Below are positions 21,952 to 31,340 of a stretch of 33,466 nucleotides of DNA, in pieces (the first letter of the stretch is position 1; each line of letters starts with the position of its first letter). The stretch comes from an uncultured Prevotellaceae bacterium. Lineage in GTDB: Bacteria > Bacteroidota > Bacteroidia > Bacteroidales > Bacteroidaceae. The notes beneath the pieces were generated by a model. The model was not told the origin of the DNA and did not search any database. It saw only the letters and a list, made by a program, of their open reading frames with translations. The position numbers and the translations under genes were made by a program. The DNA is taken from positions 1-33,466 of the forward strand of contig ONFE01000023.1 in NCBI GenBank assembly GCA_900316985.1, given 5' to 3'.

Positions 21952-23028
21952 TTATCTTATAGTTATCTGAGTTGCACCATAGCCGTATTCGCGGAAAGAA
22001 GCATCCTGATGGGGATACTGCTTGTAACGGTAATTCAGCTCGTGGATGATAGCAGCGCGCAACACCCCTTCTCCCTTGCCGTGAATGAAGACAATCTTCT
22101 GCCCTTTCTTGTTCTTGTTTTCCTCAATAGTCCTACGGAACACTTCAAGTTGATGATTCAGAATGTCGGCATTATTCATTCCAGCCGTAGTCTCAAGCAA
22201 TTGGTCCACATGAAGGTCAACCACAATGGGTGCATCCTTATCAATGGGTTTACGGGCTGGCTGGATGACAACTCGTGTTTTGTCAGGTTCCGCCTTCTGC
22301 ATCATCTGCTGCTTGAGTTGTTCAGGATTCACATCTATGCCCAAAGAAACCCGGTCGTTTTCTACGATGGTTTGTACAAGGGCAGGTTGCTCGAAGAAAT
22401 CATTTTTCTGGAAAGTATGAAGTTTATAGAACTTCACCGGATCCACACGCAGCTGAACACCTATGGGCTTTTTCAACAGGAAAGGCTTTTCACGCTTGTA
22501 TGCAAACAACTGAATGGAAACACGCTCCATCTGATTGAGCGACTCGCGTCCGAACTCCTCGATAAACAGCTTGGTATTAGGTTCTATCTCACCCGTTGAA
22601 CGCAAGGTCCATGCACTTCCTTCAGCCACCATATAGGCGTAGCGGATATAATAGTTGCCATCATTGACAATGTAAGTTTCAAATCGTGTATTTGAAATCA
22701 TCTTCACGTCGACCGGAACAAATGCCAGATAAACACTCAGCACATCACCTCCCCGACGCTCCTCAACGGGAGCCTTGAAGGTAACGGGCTTATCGGCAGG
22801 TTCCACCTCGGGTTCCTCCACAGGTGTATTTACCTTCGGATTCACCTTAGGGGCCACCACCTTGGCTATGTTATAGTCGTCGGTATCAATCACCACAACC
22901 TCCGTAATGGGCGTAGGTATTTCAAAACCGTCCTCATCCTCAACCAACACAATATCCTTTCCACGGAAACCAGCCACTTTGCCGCCTCCTATATCGGAAA
23001 GAAACCTTACTTTATCTCCTATTTTCAT
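21952..23028 (-). CDS. DUF2027 and Smr domain protein
   Basis: A 358-residue cytoplasmic protein. The N-terminal part (MKIGDKVRFLSDIGGGKVAG) starts the DUF2027 region found in Bacteroidota, followed by a Pro/Glu/Val-rich segment near 60-85 and a beta-rich domain to about 245. The C-terminal Smr domain (about 270-358) has DLHVDQLLE and IHGKGEGVLRAAI (near residue 316), the HGKG motif of the nuclease/RNA-binding Smr fold related to MutS2 and SmrB. Function is not established; roles in recombination control or ribosome rescue are known for Smr relatives. It sits between queA and nadE, with gaps of 12 and 16 nt. Confidence 0.85.
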   Translation of the reverse strand: MKIGDKVRFLSDIGGGKVAGFRGKDIVLVEDEDGFEIPTPITEVVVIDTDDYNIAKVVAPKVNPKVNTPVEEPEVEPADKPVTFKAPVEERRGGDVLSVYLAFVPVDVKMISNTRFETYIVNDGNYYIRYAYMVAEGSAWTLRSTGEIEPNTKLFIEEFGRESLNQMERVSIQLFAYKREKPFLLKKPIGVQLRVDPVKFYKLHTFQKNDFFEQPALVQTIVENDRVSLGIDVNPEQLKQQMMQKAEPDKTRVVIQPARKPIDKDAPIVVDLHVDQLLETTAGMNNADILNHQLEVFRRTIEENKNKKGQKIVFIHGKGEGVLRAAIIHELNYRYKQYPHQDASFREYGYGATQITIR

Positions 23029-23040
23029 CTTTAATATCTT

Positions 23041-24264
23041 TTACGGAATCAACAAGCTACTGTCGCCATAACTCAGAAAACGGAAGTCATGAGTCAGGGC
23101 ATAGTCGTATATCTTATGCCAGTCACCTCTTACGAAGGCACTCACCAAAAGAAGCAATGTGGATTGCGGCTGATGGAAATTGGTGACCAGCATCTTAACA
23201 ATCTTATATTCATAGCCGGGCGCTATGATAATCTGTGTACTCGAATGGAGCGCAGGCAGATGATTACGATCCAGCCAGTCGAGCAAATGCTTCAAAGCCT
23301 CAACGGGAGGAATCTCCTCCCCTGCCCTTTCCTCATAAGGTTCCCATTGGTCTATGTGTAGCTCACGCTCCGACAAATCGGGATTCCTAGCCAGTCGGCA
23401 TCCCATATAATAGAGACTCTCAAGCGTACGCACACTTGTTGTACCTACAGCAATGGCCTTTGCATCATGGGCAATCAGTTTCTCCAACGTTTCACGTCTC
23501 ACACAGATATATTCCGTATGCATCTCGTGGCCTTCTATCTCCTCGCTCTTCACGGGTTTGAAGGTACCTGCTCCGACGTGGAGCGTCACTTCCTCACGGT
23601 CTATGCCTTTCTCGTCAATGGCGTGCAGCACATCCTCGGTGAAATGGAGTCCTGCCGTAGGAGCAGCCACGGAACCTTTTATCTTCGAATATACGGTCTG
23701 GTATGTTGTCTTGTCACTTTCTTCTGTGTTCCTATTTAAATAGGGAGGGATGGGCAGTTCGCCCACTTCCTCAAGAATCTCCGCAAAGGTGACGTTTGCA
23801 TTGTTCCATTCCAGATCGACCCAATGACTATTACCCACCATCTGCCTACGTGTGGCGGTCAGCGTGAGTGGCTGGCCCTTGATGTTGAAGTCGCGTTTGA
23901 GAGTTCCCTCTTTCCACTTCTTCAGATTGCCAATCATACAAAGCCACGAACAATGGCTCGTCAGTTGGAACATCAGTTCGTAGTCGGTAGGATCAGCGGG
24001 TTCGAGAAGAAACACTTCGATGAGTGCTCCCGTTTCCTTGCGGAAATGCATTCGGGCCTGAATCACCTTCGTGTTGTTGAACACCATCAATGCGCCCTCT
24101 GGAAGATAATCGGGCAGATGATAGAATGTATCGTCTGAAACCTCTCCGTGCCGATAGACGAGCAATTTGCTATGATCCCGTTGAGCTATGGGAAACTTTG
24201 CAATCCGCTCATCAGGAAGGTTATAATTATAATCGGAAATACGAATATGCTTGGGGTCAATCAT
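23041..24264 (-). CDS. queA: tRNA preQ1(34) S-adenosylmethionine ribosyltransferase-isomerase
   Basis: A 407-residue QueA, which transfers the ribosyl part of SAM to preQ1 in tRNA to make epoxyqueuosine. Family motifs are YNLPDERIAKFPIAQRDHSKLLV, ALMVFNNTKVIQARM, GSVAAPTAGLHFTEDVL, VTLHVGAGTFKPV, AVGTTSVRTLES and TNFHQPQSTLLLLVSAF. It is longer than the E. coli enzyme (about 356), as usual in Bacteroidota. Its start overlaps the PAP2 gene stop by ATGA, and DUF2027-Smr follows after 12 nt. Other queuosine genes are not in this window. Confidence 0.95.
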   Translation of the reverse strand: MIDPKHIRISDYNYNLPDERIAKFPIAQRDHSKLLVYRHGEVSDDTFYHLPDYLPEGALMVFNNTKVIQARMHFRKETGALIEVFLLEPADPTDYELMFQLTSHCSWLCMIGNLKKWKEGTLKRDFNIKGQPLTLTATRRQMVGNSHWVDLEWNNANVTFAEILEEVGELPIPPYLNRNTEESDKTTYQTVYSKIKGSVAAPTAGLHFTEDVLHAIDEKGIDREEVTLHVGAGTFKPVKSEEIEGHEMHTEYICVRRETLEKLIAHDAKAIAVGTTSVRTLESLYYMGCRLARNPDLSERELHIDQWEPYEERAGEEIPPVEALKHLLDWLDRNHLPALHSSTQIIIAPGYEYKIVKMLVTNFHQPQSTLLLLVSAFVRGDWHKIYDYALTHDFRFLSYGDSSLLIP

Positions 24265-24944
24265 ACTGACAAAACAGATTTGAATAGTGCATATAATAGT
24301 ATAAGTACAAAAGTGGCAATCACCATATCGATGTCGCCGATGGAATAGCCGGTCTTTGTGAAAGCTTCAGAAACATAACGGAAATGGGGCGTCACCTTAT
24401 AATAAAGTTTCAGATGAACCCAATAGGCCACACTACCAACAATAGCACCGAAGAGCAGTCCACAAAGGACATCGGATGGATAGTGTACGCCCAGATACAG
24501 ACGGGTATAGCAGTTAACCAGCGACCAGGCAGCCATCGCTATCGTGAAGGCACGGTTACGCACCAGAAAGATCATAAAGAGGGCCAACGTAAAGGTATTG
24601 GCAGCATGGGCAGAGAAGAAACTGAAGTTGTTCTCCCGATAGCCAAAGGCTGTATCTATCGTGTATTTCACCAGCAAATCCTGAGTAGGACGCAGACGGC
24701 CTACAAAAGGCTTCACCAGCATATTATCGATACTTGCTGAGAGGATTACACCCAAAGCACAGCAGCCGACAATAATGAAAATCTGAGACATAGACTCGTT
24801 GTTCTTCAGCACCATCACAAACAAGGCAATGTAAAGCGGAATCCACGTCAATCCATTCGTCAGGGTGAGAATGAACTGATCGTAGATAGCCGACTGACTA
24901 CCATTGAAGAAATGAAGCAAAGCGAGGTCTATCTCCTGGAACAT
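24261..24944 (-). CDS. PAP2-family membrane phosphatase
   Basis: A 227-residue integral membrane protein with several transmembrane segments (near 29-47, 55-73, 114-128, 132-150, 155-173, 205-225). The three phosphatase motifs are present: KPFVGRLRP (Lys78, Arg85), FFSAHAAN (Ser111, His113; SAH in place of PSGH) and TRLYLGVHYPSD (Arg148, His154, Asp158). Likely substrates are undecaprenyl or lipid diphosphates, with the active site facing the periplasm. It lies 12 nt after the BatD-BatE gene and overlaps queA by ATGA, so it links the Bat genes to the housekeeping end of the operon. Confidence 0.88.
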   Translation of the reverse strand: MFQEIDLALLHFFNGSQSAIYDQFILTLTNGLTWIPLYIALFVMVLKNNESMSQIFIIVGCCALGVILSASIDNMLVKPFVGRLRPTQDLLVKYTIDTAFGYRENNFSFFSAHAANTFTLALFMIFLVRNRAFTIAMAAWSLVNCYTRLYLGVHYPSDVLCGLLFGAIVGSVAYWVHLKLYYKVTPHFRYVSEAFTKTGYSIGDIDMVIATFVLILLYALFKSVLSV

Positions 24945-24956
24945 ACCGTAGCCTGT

Positions 24957-27527
24957 TTATATCTTTTCTATCTCTGAAGCAGGAACCCAGCCTTCACGAC
25001 CATCAGCCAGACGAACGGCTTTCCAGTCGCGCATCGTGTCATCCGTAATATCCACACGGGTTCCCTCATGGATAACGCTCACATCCGAACTGCTCTTCGA
25101 AGGTGTCTTCTTGATCGTGAGCGACGGACTCATCACAATCGCCCCTTTACGGTTCTCAAAGAGTTTCTTCTGCTGATAGGCAAACACATTGCTCAGCAGG
25201 AAAAGCACAATGAGAATGATGCCGCCGAAGAATCCGATCTTACGCAGCCAGACCTGTTCCGAGAACAGATAGGCCAGCAGCAGCAAGAGGGCAAGCGAGA
25301 TGAAGAGGATGGAACAATAAGCCCAGCCGTCGGCACTCATCATACCTACGAGTGAACGCCACCATGAAATGAAGAACATTTCTGATTCGGGCGTAATCTT
25401 ATCGATGGTCTTCGAACGGGCCATCTGCAGATTAAAGCGGATATCATCATCACCGGGAGAGAGCATCAGCGCACGCTCGTAGGCCAATACCGACTGTACG
25501 ATATTGTCAGAACGATAGTAGGCATTGCCGAGATTGTAATAGAGTTCTGCCGTCTTGTTCTTCTTCAGCAGTTCCTCATAGTCCTTGATAGCCTGTACAT
25601 AGTTGCCCTTGCTGTACTCTGCATCGGCATTCGCCTTGGTGATAGCCAAAGCAGGCACAGCCGACAATCCCATCGTGACCATGAGGAGCACGAGGCGCAT
25701 CGTGGCATTCCTGGAGCCTTTTTTATTCATCTTCATCGCGTCTTCAATCTGTGTGATGGCAGTCATTGCCGAAGTGAATGTCTTGTTCATATTACCGGCT
25801 GCATCACCTGGTGCATAGCGCTCAAACTCACATTCATCAAGAGCCGTCATAAACTTGCTGATGGTGTCATCGTCAACATTGCGTTCACGCAGCTTGTCCT
25901 CGATGTTCTCTTTTGACAGTTCGCTGACAGGAATATTGAGCTTGTCGCCCACATAGCCCCAGAGAGCCCGGAGCACTTCATCATAGAATTCGCCCTGCCG
26001 TTGCTGCTGCATCAGTTTGTTGGCAGTCTTCAATCGCTTCGTAGCCACCTTGTTGGCTTTCTTCGAACGCATCTTCACGATGTCAGCATTCTCAATGGCA
26101 CGATGACGGAATGCCACCAGCAGCGCGATGAACACCAGCAGGATCAATGCCAGAATCACCCAATAGGAAGTGCTCCCATAGAACATGCCGCCCACTTTGT
26201 TGAAACGACTCGTTCCCAGCTTGATACCGTGGATATCCTGATTCTTCTGCTCTGCATAGACAGCAGCCGAAGCATTGCCGTCACCCTTCTCCACGTTCAC
26301 CTCGAAGGCCTGCGTCTTGATGGTCTTGTAGGCATTGGCCGATGTATCATAATAGGTGAACTCCACGGGAGGAATCTGATACTTACCCTGATTTCTCGGC
26401 ACCACGAGGAAGTCGTAGATCATATTACCTTCCACGCCATTGGCCGTCAGTTTCGTCTTGTCCGTAATCTTCGGGTCATACTTGTCGAAATCCTTCGGGA
26501 AGTTGGCAACGGGCTGCTTGATGAGCTTCAGGTTTCCTACACCGCTTACCACCACACGGAGCGTTACAGGGTCATTGGCCCTGATTTCAGTCTTATTCAG
26601 TTGTGCAGAGATATTGAATTTACCTACGCCTCCTGAGAAATTGGCCGGACGAGTAGGCAGCGGATCCACCTGAATGGTCAGTCCCGGAGCCTTGATGGTG
26701 CGCTTTACCTCCACATATCCGCTACCTCCGTTGAAGAAAGCCTCAAAGGGGTCAACGGCACGGTTCTGCTGAACCACGGTTCCATTGAAGTTGATGCTCG
26801 GAATCTCCAGCTGGCCGGTCATCTGGGGATACATCACATACTGTTTCCAGGTTACGCTCCGGTAAGGCCTTCCATTCACTTCCTCCACATGGAAGCTCTT
26901 CTGCTGCGGCAGACTTACCTCCTGTGTATGGAAACCGGTCAGGTCAGGCATCTTTCCTTCCAGCGTTGTCAGGTCAACGAGCGTATATACCTTATAGGTA
27001 AGCAAGACAGGCTCCTGCTCGTGAACACGCTTTTTGTTGGCACTTACACGGATAAAGAGGTCGTTACCCGTAATGGCACTACCGGCCTGACGCATCTGAT
27101 GGCCGTCATTGTCCTCATGCATCTTCGGGGCTCCACCCGTATTGGCTGCCTGTCCGGAAACGGTTATCTTCACAGGACTGGAAGCTATCTGCTTGCCGCC
27201 GGCATGCACGTGGGCAGCAGGAATCGTATAGGTACCGTTCTTGTTTGCGCAGAGAATGAACGTATAGGTGATGGATGAAGAACTGCTGGTATGGCCGTTC
27301 ACCATCTGGAATGAAGACTGGCTTGAGGTATATGGGCCGGTAATGATCTCCAGCCCTTCAGGCACATTGCCTACACGGAAATTCTCCGCATCCTGCGTGT
27401 TGACCGTATAGGTCAGACGGAAATTCTCACCAGTCTGCACATGCGACGGTGCATTGACGGAAAGACTCTGCGCTCCCACCGCCATACTGACCATCATCAG
27501 TTGTAATATGAACAGATATTTCTTCAT
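24957..27527 (-). CDS. batD: BatD-BatE fusion protein
   Basis: An 856-residue protein that joins two normally separate Bat proteins. Part 1 (1-599) is BatD: signal peptide 1-19, periplasmic Ig-like region, a QAFEV-type strand before a transmembrane helix near 455-473, and a cytoplasmic helical part with RALWGYVGDKLNIPVSELSKE. Part 2 starts at Met600 (MNKKGSRNATMRLVLLMV): a signal-like hydrophobic segment (610-628), a TPR region (AEYSKGNYVQAIKDYEELL, then LYYNLGNAYYRSDN), two transmembrane helices (about 736-755, 764-784) and an SH3-like domain to 856. The topology is consistent, since the BatE signal would act as a second helix back to the periplasm. Bat proteins are linked to oxygen tolerance and stress in Bacteroides and Leptospira. 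The neighbours batC and PAP2 are 36 and 12 nt away. Confidence 0.87.
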   Translation of the reverse strand: MKKYLFILQLMMVSMAVGAQSLSVNAPSHVQTGENFRLTYTVNTQDAENFRVGNVPEGLEIITGPYTSSQSSFQMVNGHTSSSSSITYTFILCANKNGTYTIPAAHVHAGGKQIASSPVKITVSGQAANTGGAPKMHEDNDGHQMRQAGSAITGNDLFIRVSANKKRVHEQEPVLLTYKVYTLVDLTTLEGKMPDLTGFHTQEVSLPQQKSFHVEEVNGRPYRSVTWKQYVMYPQMTGQLEIPSINFNGTVVQQNRAVDPFEAFFNGGSGYVEVKRTIKAPGLTIQVDPLPTRPANFSGGVGKFNISAQLNKTEIRANDPVTLRVVVSGVGNLKLIKQPVANFPKDFDKYDPKITDKTKLTANGVEGNMIYDFLVVPRNQGKYQIPPVEFTYYDTSANAYKTIKTQAFEVNVEKGDGNASAAVYAEQKNQDIHGIKLGTSRFNKVGGMFYGSTSYWVILALILLVFIALLVAFRHRAIENADIVKMRSKKANKVATKRLKTANKLMQQQRQGEFYDEVLRALWGYVGDKLNIPVSELSKENIEDKLRERNVDDDTISKFMTALDECEFERYAPGDAAGNMNKTFTSAMTAITQIEDAMKMNKKGSRNATMRLVLLMVTMGLSAVPALAITKANADAEYSKGNYVQAIKDYEELLKKNKTAELYYNLGNAYYRSDNIVQSVLAYERALMLSPGDDDIRFNLQMARSKTIDKITPESEMFFISWWRSLVGMMSADGWAYCSILFISLALLLLLAYLFSEQVWLRKIGFFGGIILIVLFLLSNVFAYQQKKLFENRKGAIVMSPSLTIKKTPSKSSSDVSVIHEGTRVDITDDTMRDWKAVRLADGREGWVPASEIEKI

Positions 27528-27563
27528 ATATGTATTCCTATTCTTTCCGAAACGTTAACAACA

Positions 27564-28238
27564 TTACCAGTTCTTCTGCACATTCCTTCTCTGAGGCTGT
27601 TGCATGGCCTTCTTCATCCGTTGCTGCGTGGCCTTCTCGTTCTGGATGGCCGCATTGAGCAACTGTTCGGCATTGTCCTTGCTCATCTGGTCTTTCTGTT
27701 CCTGTTGTTGCTGTTCCTTGTTCTTGTCCTTATTTTCATTTTGTTTCTGATCCTGCTTTTGCTTATCCTGATTCTTGTCTTTGTTCTTGTCCTGATTCTG
27801 CTGGTTCTGCTGCTGGTTCTTGTTCTGCTGCTTACAGAGGGCCAGGTTGTAGCGGGTCTCATCGTCTGATGGATTATCTCGCAGCGACTGCTGATAAGCC
27901 TTGATGGCATCACCGTACATCCTGTGATTCTGACAGATCACGCCGATGTTGTGGTTGGCCTTTGAACGGCGCAGCTTGTTGGTTTCCACCTGGGCGGCTT
28001 TCTGATATTGGATGATGGCTGCCGAATCCTTCTGCTGCATCATCAGCGCACATCCCAGGTTGTACAAGGCCTGCGGATTCTCGGCATTCTTCGAGAGAGC
28101 CTTGCGGTACTCTACCTCAGCCTGGGCCCATTGCTTCTGATGGTACAAACGGTTGCCCTGACGGATACATTGGCGGTCCGTCTGGGCTTGTGCCGTCACA
28201 ACCACAAGAAGAAACATATATAATAGTATCTTTCTCAT
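27564..28238 (-). CDS. batC: BatC-like TPR protein
   Basis: A 224-residue exported protein: signal peptide 1-18 (ILLYMFLLVVVTAQA), then three to four TPR repeats (QGNRLYHQKQWAQAEVEYRKAL, PQALYNLGCALMMQQ, NHNIGVICQNHRMYGDAIKAYQQSL; about 24-125), then a Gln/Asn/Lys/Asp-rich low-complexity segment (about 133-185) and a C-terminal basic stretch (MKKAMQQPQRR). The length and order fit BatC of the aerotolerance locus; the partners are BatB and BatD. Its ATG overlaps the BatB stop (ATGA). The low-complexity DNA makes this segment prone to length change. Confidence 0.85.
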   Translation of the reverse strand: MRKILLYMFLLVVVTAQAQTDRQCIRQGNRLYHQKQWAQAEVEYRKALSKNAENPQALYNLGCALMMQQKDSAAIIQYQKAAQVETNKLRRSKANHNIGVICQNHRMYGDAIKAYQQSLRDNPSDDETRYNLALCKQQNKNQQQNQQNQDKNKDKNQDKQKQDQKQNENKDKNKEQQQQEQKDQMSKDNAEQLLNAAIQNEKATQQRMKKAMQQPQRRNVQKNW

Positions 28239-29257
28239 TTTCTCTTGAACAATTTAACGTTTTTGAGCATGGGGTTCCTGCTCTCCAACACACATACTTC
28301 GATGATGAGCAACAACAGCACGAGGATGCCGAAAGCCTGGAACTGCTCGTCGTATTCGCTGTAAACGACGCTCGAGAGCTCACCTTTCTGCAGCTTCGTC
28401 AGTTCATCGTTCAGCTGCTCCTGGGCGGCATTGGTGTTGTCCACATGGATATAGGCACCTCCACCGGCTTTGGCAATATCCTTACACATCTGCTCATTCA
28501 GGGCCGACATCACCTCCTGGCCCGAATTGTCTTTCATATAGCCGCCTTCACCGTCGGGAATGGGAGAACCCTTCGAACTGCCCACGCCCAGCACAAACAC
28601 GCGCATACCTTTCTTCAAGGCGGCCTGGGCAGCCTCCACGGCTCCACCTTCATGGTCCTCACCATCTGTAATCACGATGATGGCCCGCCCAATCTTCTCC
28701 TGCTGCGTGAAACTGTTCATCGAGATATCGATGGCATCGGCAATATTGGTTCCCTGTGTGGCAATCAGCGAGGGATCGGTATTCTGGAGGAACATCTTGG
28801 CCGACACATAGTCGCTCGTGATGGGCAACTGGATAAAGGCATCGCCGGCAAAGACCACCAGTCCCACCTTGTCGTTGGTGAAGTTGTCCACCATCCGCTC
28901 AACGAGCATCTTACTCTTATCCAGACGCGACGGCACCACATCCTCGGCCTTCATCGAGTTACTGATGTCGAGGGCTATCATCGCCTCGATGCCATTGCGC
29001 TTCTCACGGGATATCTTTGTTCCCATCTGCGGACGGGCCAGCATCACGATCAGCAAGGCCAAGGCAGCCATCAACAGCCAGAACTTCACTTCCGGACGTA
29101 TGCGGGAGACATCTGGCGTGAGTGTCTTCAGCAGTTCCGGATCACCGAATTTCTTCAGCTTCTTCCTGCGCTTGCTGATGACATAAAACCTGATGAGCGC
29201 CAATATCGGAATCAGCACCAGCAGGTAGAGATATATGGGGTTTTCAAATCTGAACAT
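28235..29257 (-). CDS. batB: BatB, VWA-domain membrane protein
   Basis: A 340-residue membrane protein with helices near 8-26 and 58-74, a von Willebrand A domain (about 90-290) and a C-terminal helix (about 313-331). The MIDAS metal site is DISNS (97-101) with IVITDGEDHEGG and GLVVFAGDAFIQLPIT. The domain faces the periplasm. It sits between BatA and BatC: the start overlaps the BatA stop (TAATG) and the stop overlaps the BatC start (ATGA). It probably assembles with BatA. Confidence 0.93.
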   Translation of the reverse strand: MFRFENPIYLYLLVLIPILALIRFYVISKRRKKLKKFGDPELLKTLTPDVSRIRPEVKFWLLMAALALLIVMLARPQMGTKISREKRNGIEAMIALDISNSMKAEDVVPSRLDKSKMLVERMVDNFTNDKVGLVVFAGDAFIQLPITSDYVSAKMFLQNTDPSLIATQGTNIADAIDISMNSFTQQEKIGRAIIVITDGEDHEGGAVEAAQAALKKGMRVFVLGVGSSKGSPIPDGEGGYMKDNSGQEVMSALNEQMCKDIAKAGGGAYIHVDNTNAAQEQLNDELTKLQKGELSSVVYSEYDEQFQAFGILVLLLLIIEVCVLESRNPMLKNVKLFKRK

Positions 29258-30255
29258 TACGGTATTCTTCTAAACCAGGTAATTCTTAACAGTATCTCAA
29301 GCAGCAGCGTGAGGAATGCAACCAATGCGAACGGCTGATAGGCCTCATAATGCTTCGAGAATTTCTTCACGTCCATCTTCGTCTTCTCCAGCTTGTCGAT
29401 GTCGCGGTAGATCTGCTTCAGCTCAGCCGTACTTGTGGCACGATAGAAATGGCCGTCAGCCGTGGCTGCTATCTGGCTCAAGGTCTGCGTATCCACATCG
29501 GCCTTCACGTTCACGTACTGGATGGTGCCGCCCACCTGCATCGGATAGGGAGCCACACCCTTCGTACCCACGGCAATGGTGTAGACGCGGATATTCAGGC
29601 TCTTGGCTATCTGGGCAGCGGTCAATGGCGAGATGTCACCCATGTTGTTGGAACCGTCCGTCAGCAGGATCACCACCTTGCTCTTCGTCTTCGAATCCTT
29701 CAGGCGGCTGACCGCATTGGCAAGTCCCATACCAATAGCCGTTCCGTCCTCAATCAGTCCTCGTGCGGCAATGTCGGTACGCACGTTCTGGAGGAGGTTC
29801 AGCAGCGAGGTATGGTCGGTGGTCATCGGGCATTGCGTGAAGGCCTCACCGGCAAAGATGGTCAGTCCGATGTTGTCGTCAGGACGGCCGCTGATGAATT
29901 CGGTAGCCACACTCTTGGCAGCCTCTATTCGGTTGGGCTTCAGGTCCTGGGCAAGCATGCTGGTGGAGACGTCCATGGCCAACATGATGTCGATGCCTTC
30001 CGTGGTTCGCTTTCCCCAGCTATTATGAGTCTGCGGACGAGCCAGGCACAAGACCACCAGCACGAATGTAGCCATCCTCAACACATCGGGCAGCCACACC
30101 AGCCGCTGGCGAAGGCTCTTCGGTGCATAGCGATAGGCATTGGTGTCGCTCATCTGCATCGTGGGCTCGCTCTTCTTGCGGTAAAGCAGATACCATAGCA
30201 CATACGGTATCAGCAATAGCAGCAACAGCAGGTATTCTTTATTTACAAATTCCAT
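29257..30255 (-). CDS. batA: BatA, VWA-domain membrane protein
   Basis: A 332-residue membrane protein with two N-terminal helices (about 7-25, 59-72), a VWA domain (about 88-290) and a C-terminal helix (about 308-325). The MIDAS motif is DVSTS (95-99), followed by VILLTDGSNNMGD. It is the paralogue of BatB with the same layout. It starts 6 nt after the upstream membrane protein gene. Like BatB it probably works with the MoxR ATPase and DUF58 protein in the cell envelope; the biochemical role is not settled. Confidence 0.93.
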   Translation of the reverse strand: MEFVNKEYLLLLLLLIPYVLWYLLYRKKSEPTMQMSDTNAYRYAPKSLRQRLVWLPDVLRMATFVLVVLCLARPQTHNSWGKRTTEGIDIMLAMDVSTSMLAQDLKPNRIEAAKSVATEFISGRPDDNIGLTIFAGEAFTQCPMTTDHTSLLNLLQNVRTDIAARGLIEDGTAIGMGLANAVSRLKDSKTKSKVVILLTDGSNNMGDISPLTAAQIAKSLNIRVYTIAVGTKGVAPYPMQVGGTIQYVNVKADVDTQTLSQIAATADGHFYRATSTAELKQIYRDIDKLEKTKMDVKKFSKHYEAYQPFALVAFLTLLLEILLRITWFRRIP

Positions 30256-30261
30256 AATCTC

Positions 30262-31332
30262 TTATCCTATGAGCAGGAAAGCCCGGTAAAACACATAGAC
30301 CAGCAAGGCGGTGGAAATCACGGCTATCACGCCGATGGCCCACTTCAGGGCAATGCGTGAACGCTGGGAGCGAACCTCCTGTTCGGTCAGCTTGGGCTCC
30401 ACCCGCTCCGTGGTAGGCTGGTTCTCCTGCTTGGTTTCGTTGATAAACTGAACGGCATTCACCAGGTTCATGTCATTCTCGTTGATGAGCGTGGAATACT
30501 TGGCAAACTTCACCAGGTCGGCCGTTGTGAAAAGCTCACGCAGTTCATCAATCATCTTCTTGTCATCCGCCTGCTGCAGCCGTTCGATAATCTCCGAGGA
30601 GGTCATCTCCATCGCATTGAATCCGAACCGCTCCTCGATATATTTGCGGAGGGTGTCGGTCAGACGGGTATAGTAGGCCTTCTGGTCTTCCGAGCTCTGC
30701 ATGCGGTCGGCCTTCAGCTGCTCTATCTCCTGCATGGCTCGCTGGTGGGGCAACACTCGCTTCACGATGCGCACCTTGGCCAGGATGGGCTTGTTGTTCT
30801 TCAGGCGTGAACGCAGATAGACAGCCAGGCACACCAATACCAGCAGCAGCACACTCAGCCAGAACAGCGGACTCCATTCACTCCATTGGAACGGATTGTC
30901 CTGCACGTCCTTGGGCGGGTAAAACTGCTCGGGATGAAGCGTGTCCACGGGAACGGTCAGCACCTTCAGGGCCAGGCTCTTACTCTGATAGACCTTGCCG
31001 CCGGCCTTCACCTTCATGGCAGGCAGATAATACAGCTGTTCGTCGAATGAGGTCAGCGTATAGACTTTGCTCACCTTAATCATGTCGTTGTCCAGCTCAG
31101 CCGTATCGGCCTGGGATGATTCCAGCACTTCCACACCGGGCGTGATATACTCGGAGGGCTTGAATTCCGGTAACTCCAGCTTCTGCCCTTTCTTCATCGA
31201 GACGCTCAGCGTAACGTGTGCCTGCTCGCCTATCAATATCTGGATGGAATCAATCACGGATTCCACCTGGACTTGAGCCATCGAACACAACGGACAGCAA
31301 ATCAGCGCAATATATAATATCAGTCTCTTCAA
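30262..31332 (-). CDS. Bat-locus membrane protein of unknown function, TTG start
   Basis: A 356-residue protein usually found between the DUF58 gene and batA in Bacteroidota. A signal peptide (1-19, ILYIALICCPLCSMA) is followed by a beta-rich periplasmic region (QILIGEQAHVTLSVS; SPxMKVKAGGK-like), a helix near 155-173, a cytoplasmic helical part (MQEIEQLKADRMQ, YTRLTDTLRKYIEERFG) and a C-terminal helix near 331-350. Its layout resembles a shortened BatD. The start codon appears to be TTG at 31330-31332: an in-frame TAA lies three codons upstream and no earlier ATG fits, while the signal peptide begins there. An AAAAGG sequence is 2 nt before it. A heptamer repeat precedes it. Confidence 0.78.
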   Translation of the reverse strand: MKRLILYIALICCPLCSMAQVQVESVIDSIQILIGEQAHVTLSVSMKKGQKLELPEFKPSEYITPGVEVLESSQADTAELDNDMIKVSKVYTLTSFDEQLYYLPAMKVKAGGKVYQSKSLALKVLTVPVDTLHPEQFYPPKDVQDNPFQWSEWSPLFWLSVLLLVLVCLAVYLRSRLKNNKPILAKVRIVKRVLPHQRAMQEIEQLKADRMQSSEDQKAYYTRLTDTLRKYIEERFGFNAMEMTSSEIIERLQQADDKKMIDELRELFTTADLVKFAKYSTLINENDMNLVNAVQFINETKQENQPTTERVEPKLTEQEVRSQRSRIALKWAIGVIAVISTALLVYVFYRAFLLIG

Positions 31333-31340
31333 AACCTTTT

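Noticed and set aside
28190-29338. A 382-residue open frame on the plus strand
   Set aside because: It is antisense to batB and its neighbours, His/Gln/Leu-rich, and has no recognisable domain or promoter.
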